This document shows positions 35,527 to 43,915 of a stretch of 64,000 nt of DNA, in pieces (the stretch's first letter is position 1; every line of letters begins with the position of its first letter). The position numbers and the translations under genes were made by a program. The notes below the pieces were generated by a model. That model was not told the origin of the DNA, ran no database searches, and was given only the letters and a program-made list of their open reading frames with translations. The stretch is taken from positions 7,868,788-7,932,787 of the forward strand of contig CM043793.1 of NCBI GenBank assembly GCA_023974075.1, written 5' to 3'. Source of the stretch: Chaenocephalus aceratus. Taxonomy: Eukaryota > Chordata > Actinopteri > Perciformes > Channichthyidae.

Positions 35527-35697
35527 TGCTCGGGGTCGTGTGGCCAGGGGAAGACGGTGCGTCACGTGTACTGTAAGGCTCCGGAAGGTCGCGTGGTTCC
35601 TGAGAACCAGTGCTCTGCGGAGGACAAGCCGCTGGCCATCCATCCCTGTGGGGAGAGAGACTGTGCTCCACACTGGCTGAGCCAAGACTGGGAGAGG
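35527..35697 (+). CDS. adamtsl2: ADAMTS-like 2, TSP1 repeat 5 and start of repeat 6
   Basis: Acceptor GTTGCAG, donor GTGAGA, phase 0 at both ends, 57 codons. It starts [16 protein letters not shown] (O-fucosylation consensus intact), continues through [17 protein letters not shown] and ends LSQDWER, the opening of repeat 6. Six Cys are present. The [10 protein letters not shown] and PLAIHPCG segments match vertebrate ADAMTSL2 closely. The symmetric phase-0 modular exon pattern (first Cys at exon start, Trp ladder at exon end) is shared with the exons on both sides and explains how this C-terminal TSP1 array could have grown by exon duplication (inference). Confidence 0.95.
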
Positions 35698-35792
35698 GTG
35701 AGACACACATTCACAACTTCTGTTTATTATTAGACCTGAAACTGTGAATTATTTCTCATAACAACATTGGAATTATGTAATCGAACTGGTAT

Positions 35793-36175
35793 TTTAAAGG
35801 TCAACTATTATGCAAAATCCACTTTTTCATGTCTCTTCTACATCAACATGTGTCCCCTCTGTGTAAAGAGATTCTGAAGGTTTTAGGAACAAAGATTCTC
35901 TCACTTTTTGTCCTGATCCATTTCTATAAAAACCTGTCTGAAAGTGAGCTGATCAGATTTTGGCCACTTTATGATGTCATAACGATGTTTTGGCTTGTGT
36001 AACCATTAGCCAATCAGCAACCAAGGTAACCCCCCCCCCCCCACCTTATCACCTGAATCTCCTCCTAGAGCACCATTGTGTTCTTTGTAACCAAATATCT
36101 CTCAGAGGGGCGTGGGGAGGGGCTCCTTATTTTCATCAAAAGTAACAAACAAGTTATGTGTTAAAAGTGAGGCAC
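35793..36175. mobile_element. TTTAAAGGTC MITE fragment
   Basis: Starts TTTAAAGGTCAACTATTATGCAAAA and contains a poly-C tract (about 36029-36042), GCACCATTGTGTTCTTTGTAACC and TCTCTCAGAGGGGCGTGGGG, shared with 40473-40936 and 53787-54066. The right end is missing. Confidence 0.7.
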
Positions 36176-36260
36176 AATGGTTGACCTCTTTCAAAAGAAG
36201 TCTGTTTGAATGTCTTGAAGAGAACAACAAAGTCAGATATGGATAACCTTTTGTCTGTAG

Positions 36261-36437
36261 TGTAACACAACCTGCGGTCGTGGCGTGAAGCGAAGACTTG
36301 TCCTGTGCGTCGGCATCAGTGGTGGAAAGTTCCAGACCTTTGATGATGAGGCGTGTGGGGGAAGCGAGAAGCCCGAAGAGGAAAACACCTGCTTTGAGAG
36401 GCCGTGCTTCAAATGGTACACCACCCCCTGGTCTGAG
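36261..36437 (+). CDS. adamtsl2: ADAMTS-like 2, TSP1 repeat 6 and start of repeat 7
   Basis: Acceptor TCTGTAG, donor GTGAGG, phase 0, 59 codons. It begins [16 protein letters not shown], with an intact CxxTCxxG motif and an additional overlapping N-X-T sequon, and ends [16 protein letters not shown]. Six Cys complete repeat 6 and the tail opens repeat 7. The acidic [18 protein letters not shown] segment is strongly conserved with mammals. The 3' end is only 86 bp from the next exon. The intron upstream (35698-36260) contains a fragment of the TTTAAAGGTC MITE family. Confidence 0.95.
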
Positions 36438-36523
36438 GTGAGGTCTGCACCCACACACACACCACCTCTGATATGAAGGGTTTATCATCAATGTATAACG
36501 GCTGTGTTCCTGTGTGTCCTCAG

Positions 36524-36668
36524 TGCACTAAGACATGTGGTGTGGGTGTGAGGATGAGGGACGTCAAGTGTTACCAGGGCAGGGAGCTGGTCCGCGGCTG
36601 TGACCCCCTCACCAAACCTGTGGCCAAACAGACCTGCACTCTGCAGCCCTGCCCCACTGAGCCCCCAG
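36524..36668 (+). CDS. adamtsl2: ADAMTS-like 2, TSP1 repeat 7 (last)
   Basis: Acceptor TCCTCAG, donor GTAACA, entering in phase 0 and leaving in phase 1. It encodes [20 protein letters not shown], then RGCDPLTKP and [11 protein letters not shown]. Six Cys finish the last TSP1 module, and CTKTCGVG is a full O-fucosylation site. [15 protein letters not shown] is essentially invariant in vertebrate ADAMTSL2. The following 4.3-kb intron carries the most complex transposon nest of the window, including the inverted LTR/tRNA structure. Confidence 0.96.
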
Positions 36669-36861
36669 GTAACACTTCAGGGAACCCAACCTACCTTTTC
36701 ATCTAAACTTTAAAAAAACAAGGGCCTACGGAAAGCTCCAAGGTTTGATCTGGCGGCCCACATGCGGAATCCGCTGACCAGCACGCAGCTCTGAGTCCAA
36801 CTAGCGGAACTTTAAAGTGGACCTATCATGCAAAATGCACTTGTTGATGTCTTTTATACAT

Positions 36862-36958
36862 AAATATACCGTCCTGGTTGAATGCACTTATTGTAAGTCG
36901 CTTTGGATAAAAGCGTCTGCCAAATGAATTGTAATGTAATGTAATCTAATGTAATGTA
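36862..36958. mobile_element. SINE / LINE 3' tail
   Basis: TTGTAAGTCGCTTTGGATAA and AAGCGTCTGCCAAATGAAT followed by (TGTAA)n, the well-known tail of fish L2-type retroposons. Flanks ATAAATAT on both sides suggest a target duplication. Confidence 0.75.
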
Positions 36959-36976
36959 ATAAATATGTGTCCCCGG

Positions 36977-37616
36977 CAGGGTGGGATTTTCACGGCGGCC
37001 ATGACGGCCATGGCCCCACAAATAATTGTACGTCCTACGGCCACGATGGCCTTTGGGCCCCTCACACTGTTAAAATCTCGAAGTTGCTTTAACTGCATTA
37101 TGCTGCGTTCACAACGGACGCGATGCGAATATTCGCATTGCTCTAACCGCTGGAGTTTCACCGTGGCTGTCAGCTGTGTTTACTCCTGTCATTCAAACAG
37201 GATGCGCTGGAGCGGGGGCGGGGCTTATATCCATGTAAATTCTGTGGTGGAAACCAACTACGACAAAATTAACCTATTTTACCGTGATTTAATTGTAATA
37301 CACGTTTCAAAATGATGCCAAGTAACAACATACTGATAACGGTTAGTAAAAACTATGCTTTGACAATTGTGCAGACAAGACGGCAGGCGAAAAACCTTTT
37401 CAAATACGTGTTTTCTGAATGGATATCGGATCCATCAGGCTAAACTAACGTTGTAGCTGCTCCGTCCAAACTCACAACAACGTTCTAAAGACAGAATTAA
37501 AGCAGCGACTGTATTCGCCATGACACAGGCAGCCTGTGGTTTGCACATGTTTAACTTTTGTCCAGTTCCTGAACAGATATGAGGAGCTGTGAGGAGTTGA
37601 TTAAAGAGACTCTCCT

Positions 37617-37692
<76 letters not shown>

Positions 37693-38274
37693 ACTCACTC
37701 ACTCACTCACTCACTCACTCACTCACTCACTCACTCACTCACTCACTCACTCACTCACTCACTCACACTTTTGCATTTCAAAGTATTGCTTGTTCATACA
37801 GTTGGATGTTGGAGCTTCACTGTGCACTGCTGAATGATGTATGTGCAGAGTTTGACCCTTGAAGGCTGTTTCTTCTGCTCTGAAATGGAATATATTTGTT
37901 ACATATTAATAGAACTTTAGATTTTTTGATTTGATTTTGGATTTGTGAATGGGAGAAGTAGTAGATGGAAAACATACCAAACACTAATTATTCAAAGTAA
38001 AGTATTTCATTTTATATGCGGTAATACTAAGGAGGCATAGGCCTATATGATGATATAATGTTTGACATTATTGATATTAAAAAAGTGATTTGTTTTCCAT
38101 GTCATTCGTGTGTTTTTCTTATCAGAAAGTGAAGTTATTTATTTGTAAGCTCCAAATCCTTATTTTCCCATCAATGGCCTTTGTGCCCTGGCATGTGGCC
38201 TTTCCGCCCTGAAAAAGTGTGTGACACCAAAGGCCAAATGGCCTTGCCCCTAAAATGACGGAAATTCAAGCCTG
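36977..38274. mobile_element. Non-autonomous hAT, 1.3 kb, with compound microsatellite
   Basis: Ends CAGGGTGGGATTTTC and GGAAATTCAAGCCTG; exact 8-bp duplication GTCCCCGG (36969-36976 and 38275-38282). ATGGCC motifs repeat at both subterminal regions. It carries the (CA)n-(CTCA)n array. No transposase. Confidence 0.88.
37619..37767. repeat. Compound microsatellite (CA)n(CTCA)n
   Basis: About 36 CA units followed by about 19 ACTC units with an abrupt switch at 37692. Confidence 0.97.
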
Positions 38275-38456
38275 GTCCCCGGTGTGTCAGGGAACTCACA
38301 AAGTGTCAGAAAACAAAACCCTCTCTTTTCCTCCGTACCCAAATCTCTAAACACGGGGGGTACAACGGAGCTGATCCAGATTTGCGTCCGATGTGACGTG
38401 GACGTCTAAAATACATGATCTATTTGGTATTTTGAGCAAAACACCTCATAGACATG

Positions 38457-38793
38457 TGTGATGCCCCTGTGGGTCCATCAGTAGAGAGGGTGTGGCTGTT
38501 CTGTCTGTGCTGCATTGGCTGCATGGATTGCAGTAACTCAGGGCACCTGGGTCTGGTGCTCTGCAGCTATTTTAAAGCCTCTCTGCTCCTGTCTGTGCTC
38601 TGCTTCTCCCTGCAGGCACTCCGGTTTTATTGAGTATACTATGAGTTTCTTCAGTGGCTTTACTTTGTGCACTTCAACACTCTCACACACATCCATGTCC
38701 ATACAATCTGTTTGTCCTAAATAAACATATTTTGTTAACCGTCAACATGGTGTGTCTCCTTTTTGTTGTGGCCCTCTGAGCCGGGTCATAACA
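38457..38793 (+). mobile_element. Endogenous retrovirus-type LTR, forward copy
   Basis: 337 bp, begins TGTGATGCCCC and ends CATAACA, then AA and a tRNA-Pro primer-binding site. A TATA-like TTTTAAAG at about 38569 and AATAAA at 38720-38725 fit an LTR with U3-R-U5 order. Compared with the inverted copy it lacks about 80 bp between CCATACAATC and TTTGTCC and about 13 bp near 38525. No internal coding region accompanies it. Confidence 0.85.
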
Positions 38794-38795
38794 AA

Positions 38796-38863
38796 TGGGG
38801 GCTCGTCCGGGATTTGAACCCGGGACCTCTCGCACCCAAAGCGAGAATCATACCTCTAGACCA
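38796..38863 (-). other. tRNA-Pro(UGG) copy including CCA, lacking the first 7 nt
   Basis: Read on the minus strand, 68 nt match tRNA-Pro with anticodon TGG in the CTTTGGGTGCG loop, the GGTTCAAATCC T-arm and the 3' strand GACGAGCCCC, plus CCA. They cover mature positions from about 8 to the end; the 5' acceptor strand is missing. Genomic tRNA genes lack CCA, so this is a copy of a processed tRNA. The last 18 nt form the primer-binding site of the adjoining LTR. It is not a functional tRNA gene, because the acceptor stem cannot pair. Confidence 0.85.
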
Positions 38864-38878
38864 CATTTTACAATTATT

Positions 38879-39299
38879 TGTTATGACCCGGCTCAGAAGG
38901 CCACAACAAAAAGGAGACACACCATGTTGACGGTTAACAAAATATGTTTATTTAGGACAAACAAATCAAATTAAGTCAAAACCAGTAAAGTATGAGGTGT
39001 GGATGTCAGTGGTATCAGTAATGTAAATGCAGGGTGAGGATTGTATGGACATGTATGTGAGTGAGAGTGTTGAAGTGCACAAAGTAAAGCCACTGAAGAA
39101 ACTCATCGTATACTCAACAAAACCAGAGTGCCTGCAGGGAGAAGCAGAGCACAGACAGGAGCAGAGAGGCTTTAAAATAGCTGCAGAGCACCAGACCCAG
39201 GTGCCCTGAGTTACTGCAATCAGTGCAATCAATGCAGCCAATGCAGCACAGACAGAACAGCCACACCCTCTCTACTGATGGACCCACAGGGGCATCACA
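38879..39299 (-). mobile_element. Endogenous retrovirus-type LTR, inverted copy
   Basis: 421 bp, the reverse complement of the LTR at 38457-38793 apart from a few substitutions and two indels. Its outer end is the U3 end (CATCACA on the plus strand), and CATG follows (39300-39303), matching CATG before the forward copy (38453-38456). So the whole unit 38457-39299 has TG...CA ends and a 4-bp duplication, as gammaretrovirus-like elements make. Confidence 0.85.
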
Positions 39300-39784
39300 C
39301 ATGTTTTATATATTTTTATATATCTGAGACCCATAATATATGCCTAAATATAGCATAATAGGAGACCTTTAAGGCACTGCCCCCCCCTCTTTCCCACCCA
39401 TTTAAACACTGTATATCTAAGTAAAGGCACTCCCTGGCCCAAATAATATATTTAAAAACCCAGTATGTGCAATTCACAAGTTTCCAGCAAGTTGCCCTGG
39501 AAGTATATCCCTCGCAGTGAGCTAGACAAGCTAATCCAGGAAGCTAATTCCTGTGTATATTTTGATCAAGTCAATAAATTAGGTCAAATTAAAGTTTATC
39601 TGGGAAGCTTAAGGAGGCTTGTGTTACTTTCAGTCATGTTTTCCCAAATCTTTACAGTGGCATGACATATACATGCTAAATTGACACCATATCTGGTTCG
39701 TAATAGAGGCTAAATATGCATGTTTGTGTGTCAAAAAAACCTGCCCAATCAAAACCAGCCCAAATTGGTCCAATGGTGCATTAA

Positions 39785-40205
39785 TAAGTCCCAAAACCCG
39801 GAATAAACGTAACATTTCATGACTTCCTGTTCCCTTGTCTTGAAGTCAATGTTTTTTTAACGTGTTTGTTGGTAGAAGTCTGAAATAAGGTCTGTAGTTA
39901 ACAGAAGCTGATGAGGAAATACGTCAGTAGCTACTGTGTCATAAATAGCGCGGTTGCTAATAAGTGACTAAATGAAAGGAAATGATGTACTTTGTTTATA
40001 GCCTAAAATGTGCCTTTTACCTCTGGCGACTGCAGTTAGCCTTCAGAATCACAAAGTGGTGTCAATATGTGGAGATTATCCTGCTGAACAAAACATGTAA
40101 GTATAAACTTGGTTGTTACAAAGCTTATTTTCTTCAATATACCAAATTGCAATGGAGAAATCCCATTGATTTTACTTCCGGGTCCGGTCCAAAAATGCGT
40201 CATCA
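39785..40205. mobile_element. MITE of the CCAAAACCCGGA family
   Basis: Starts AGTCCCAAAACCCGGAATAAACG and ends GGTCCGGTCCAAAAATGCGTCATCACTG, with ATGTGGAGATTATCCTGCTG inside, as at 5599-5834. Boundaries approximate. Confidence 0.5.
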
Positions 40206-40472
40206 CTGCTAAACTCTATTGAGTGAGTTTGCCTCTTGGCACCTTACAATGTGTTGGAGTGCTAGCTAATAGAAGCGAGTGTTACATAGTGATATCACTA
40301 TGTTACGGGAGTAAACAAAGGACCACTATGGAGGCTTTTCAGCGAGGGGGGGAGTGTGTGGGAGAGAAACTCCCTCTGGAGGGAACAGGGATTTAAGCCT
40401 TTGCAGACCATTTACATGCACAACATACACACCCCAGGGAAGGGAAAACCCCCAAAAGCAAAATAGGGCACC

Positions 40473-40936
40473 TTTAAAGGTCCCCTATTATACTGTTCTT
40501 CATCAATATATTATAGGTCTCAGATACAAAACATGCCTCTGAAGTGATTGGCTCGAAATACCAAACAGATCATTGCAGCATTACCCATAATCCCCTCTGT
40601 TTCAGCCCTGTTTCCAAAGTGCTGATTCTCTGTCTGTTACTTTAGATGAAAATAAGGAGCCCCTCCCCACGCCCCTCTGAGAGATATTTGGTTAAAAAGA
40701 ACACAATGGTGCTCTAGGAGGAGATTCAGGTGATAAGGGGGGGGGGGGGGGGGGGGGTTACCTTGGTTGGTGATTGGCTAATGGTTACACAAGCCAAAAG
40801 ATTGTTATGACATCATAAAGTGGCCAAAATCTGAGCTAATCTTTTTTCCTGAAACTTTCAGAATCTCTTTACACAGAGGGGAAACATGTTTAAAATAAAT
40901 GATAAAAGGGATTTTGCATAATAGATGACCTTTAAA
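40473..40936. mobile_element. Complete TTTAAAGGTC MITE
   Basis: TTTAAAGGTCCCCTATTATAC at left and GCATAATAGATGACCTTTAAA at right form inverted ends. It contains a run of 21 G (40737-40757). It lies directly before the PLAC exon, 33 bp from its acceptor. Region 40530-40545 is the empty counterpart of the LTR insertion at 38453. Confidence 0.8.
40737..40757. repeat. Poly-G run of 21
   Basis: Uninterrupted G tract in the MITE. Sister copies have shorter C runs (36029-36042 and 53803-53813 on the opposite strand). Length may be affected by assembly or polymerase slippage. Confidence 0.9.
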
Positions 40937-40969
40937 TGTAATAGCTGACATGTGTGAACTGTTTTCCAG

Positions 40970-41097
40970 ATGAAAGCTGCCAGGATCGTCCCTCCACCAA
41001 CTGCCTTCTGGCGCTGAAGGTCAACCTGTGCAGCCACTGGTACTACAGCAAGGCCTGCTGCCACTCCTGCCGGGCCCTACGACCTCCAACCTCCTAG
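40970..41097 (+). CDS. adamtsl2: ADAMTS-like 2, PLAC domain and C terminus
   Basis: After acceptor TTTCCAG the exon completes an Asp codon (phase 1) and encodes [12 protein letters not shown], then [14 protein letters not shown], and a short tail ending PPTS before a TAG stop at 41095-41097. The six-Cys pattern with a CC pair is the PLAC (protease and lacunin) domain that ends ADAMTSL and several ADAMTS proteins. The nine visible exons sum to 1586 nt with all phases consistent. This is the only good candidate for the gene end, and a polyadenylation signal follows at 41848. Confidence 0.96.
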
Positions 41098-41870
41098 TCC
41101 AGGACACCACCACCTTGCTCTAACCCCACTCCAAATCCAGCACGAGGAATGGAATGGAAACAATTGTAAGGACACTTCAGTTACTGTGGACAATGAGAAA
41201 AAGCTGGAAGTCCAGATATTCTGCAAAAATGTATTTAAAATCCCCGTTATTATGAACTCAAAGAACAGACAGTTAATGTTGATCATCAGAATTCTTATTA
41301 TCATTATACTGTATTTTAAACAAGATGTTTTTATCAGCTGCTATTTCCCAAACCTCCATAATCAGATAACAGTCAGCTTCCGTTGTGCTCGTCGCTGCAA
41401 GGTGAAGATCTATTAAATTATTTCCAAACTTCATATACTGCATGGCTAGAATATTTAATGCAGATACTGTTTATGGAATATTATTTAATTGTGTTTCAGT
41501 TTGGTGTCTGGCATGTAAAAAGTTTATATTCCCATTCCACCCTCTGCCCGCTTGGCGCTGTGCCGGGAAGCCTGCAGCATATGGAAGCATATTTATTAGT
41601 CATAGCACATTTTCATTTATCATGACAATCCCGATGTCAGCCAATGGTTACTCATCGGGTCAACGGATGCCAGTTCTGGTCTGTGTGTGTGACAGAGGAG
41701 ATGTTATACAAACACAGAAAATTCCTGACACTTGAAGTATGGTTGAAATATATTCAGACGTGTACATGTATGTCTCATTTTTAACTATTGTGTACTGTGT
41801 TTATATATAACTGATACCTCTTTGTACAAATAGTATGGACTGTTAATAATAAACTGAAAACCTAATGGTA
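41098..41870 (+). other. adamtsl2: Probable 3'UTR of adamtsl2
   Basis: AT-rich, non-repetitive sequence following the stop codon. It contains no open frame resembling a known protein and no recognised transposon. It ends near a canonical AATAAA at 41848-41853. The length (about 0.75 kb) is normal for this type of gene; the exact cleavage site is inferred. Confidence 0.6.
41848..41853 (+). terminator. adamtsl2: Polyadenylation signal AATAAA for adamtsl2
   Basis: Perfect AATAAA hexamer, 751 nt after the stop codon, in the sense direction of the gene. A T/G-containing region follows. It is the first clear canonical hexamer I noticed after the stop. Confidence 0.55.
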
Positions 41871-42757
41871 TCGACTTGTATTTCAATTAAAGGACAGTTT
41901 GAATAAATATACTTGTATCTGTTGGGGAATAATTTGCTTAGGTATTCAACCTTTGACACAGTCAATAATTTTCTCTTCTCACTGTCTCCGTTCCCACGGC
42001 ATAGGTCTACGGCCTTGGGTATTGCTGCTATCTCTCTTAAGGAGCGGCAGCTTGGGCACATTGTTGTTGCCAGTCTATGACAGAGCACAAGCCGCCATGA
42101 GGTAGTTTACTGTTCAGGGACGAAGGTTCCCTGGCGCACATTCTTTCCTACGGACGAGAGCTCTAGTTGGATTCAGGGTCCATACTTGTTTCGTCTCGCT
42201 GATAAATAATGTTGATTATTACACTCCGAACTAGATAAAACCTCGAGCTGCAGAAGAGTTCTTCAGAATTGGTTTGGCAACCGCCGTGTCAACTCGTGAC
42301 ACACCACCTGTCTTGTAAATTCTCCGGCCGTAACTCTAAATAAACCGCCAGTGTTTGCCATCAAAACTCCACCTCTCCTCGTGCCTCTCTGAGTCCTGTT
42401 TCCAATTGCTTCAGAAGTTTCCTCCACAGTATCTTTGTTGTTTTTATTTTAATTTGATGATAGTTCAAGGACTTTGCACGATTATTTTAGCAAATAAAGT
42501 AAAAAAACAAACAAGGTATTTAGATGGTCTTGATGAAATGAAGATGATGGGACTAAATCTGTAGAAGTTTGTTATAGTAAGGCACTTACGAAAGCCGAAA
42601 ACAAAAAACAGCACATGCAATTCAAAATGGCAGACTTCCGGTTGGATGTCTTTTTTTGTACATCTCCACATGACACATATGTCTATGTTGGGGGGTTTTA
42701 CTTTGAAAACAGTTTGTGGGCTTGGCTTTGCCAGTTGCCACACTCAAACCCAACCCC
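41871..42757. other. Intergenic sequence between convergent genes
   Basis: No coding sequence or clear transposon. AT-rich and GC-moderate segments alternate. It separates the proposed ends of adamtsl2 and fam163b. Confidence 0.45.
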
Positions 42758-43200
42758 TTTAAAGGTCCCATGACATGGCCATTTCTACTGATCATAATTC
42801 CATTGTTGAGGTCTACTAGAATAGATTTACATTGTTCAATGTTTCAAACTCACATTGGTTTCTCATACAGCATCTCTGTATAGTATGTGTATTCACTCTC
42901 TGTCCTAAACGGCTTGTTGGAGCTCCTGCCCCTCCCTATGAGCCCACTGTGCTCTGATTGGTCAGCTCGCCCACTCTGTTCTGATGAGTCCACCACCGTT
43001 ACAGCGGAACATCAGTGATTATGTGTTACCATGGCGTTAGCAACCAGAAAATGACACCAGTAATGACAAACAGACGAGAACGCTGCCTGGGGTCTGGGTG
43101 CCGTGATGGCGGGACGATGTGAGGCTCGCTGCTGTGAGGAGCGGACAGTGTGAGCTGGGTTCATTTCCTGCTTGCTGCGTGGGATCTGCGAGACAGCGAG
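42758..43200. mobile_element. TTTAAAGGTCCCATGACATGG MITE
   Basis: Terminus TTTAAAGGTCCCATGACATGG; contains CTCTGATTGGTCAGCTC and the uninterrupted CACCAGTAATGACAAAC site. Related ends appear at 26400-26412 and 33137-33150. The right end is obscured by a poly-G tract (43225-43237). Confidence 0.6.
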
Positions 43201-43915
43201 ACATCGCAAATGGACGCGGGAAGAGGGGGGGGGGGGGTGCTGAGGGGGTTGCAGCACCCCCATCTGCGAGGCTCCACTAGAACGAATGTCAATGCAGATT
43301 CAAACTGATAAAAAGCCACAAAATCAAATTCTGCTGTTCTACAACAATATTTACACAGAGGCAAGGAAACACATACCAACACGTTTTGCATTATTTGTAT
43401 TTATAACACTGTAATTTATGTCACTTTCACACAAAGTATCAGCAGTAAATGCAGGTTTGACAGCAGCGTACACCCCCTGCTGGTCAGCATCAAACCTCAT
43501 CTACTATACTGCAGGATAATAAAAAACACATCAACTACTGAAGCAGAGAGGAAACAAATCCAACAGTTCCAGTCTTTTAAAAAGGCAGACTAATGTAAAA
43601 AGAAAGAAAGAAAAAGCAATTAGTTAATGAAATTAGTTCTCCACAAAAGGAATTTCAAAAGGGTGGAAGCTGCAGCTTTGCCCCCAAAACTCCCTGAATG
43701 GATTCATGTCTGAGGCCTTTTTTGATTGACAAGGGGGGGGGGGGTTTCTTCGACAGAGACTGGAGACTACCAGGATGTCTTCCTCTATGGCTGCATGCAG
43801 AGTGCAAGTGGTTGAAGGTCAGGACAAGCGAGAATTTGGTATCTTAATGTTGCAGTCCACTCGAAACATCTCAGAGACATAAATAACTAAACTTCAAATG
43901 TGTTCATTACACAGC

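Larger units (their letters stand above)
36811..39372. mobile_element. TTTAAAG MITE split by three later insertions
   Basis: Left terminus TTTAAAGTGGACCTATCATGC, right terminus AATAGGAGACCTTTAA. Between them sit a LINE-tail SINE (about 36862-36958), a hAT (36977-38274) and the inverted LTR unit (38457-39299). Removing those three leaves a normal MITE of a few hundred bp. Confidence 0.7.

Noticed and set aside
38796..38863. Functional tRNA-Pro gene
   Set aside because: It carries a templated CCA and lacks the 5' acceptor strand, and it lies exactly at an LTR primer-binding site, so it is a reverse-transcribed primer copy.
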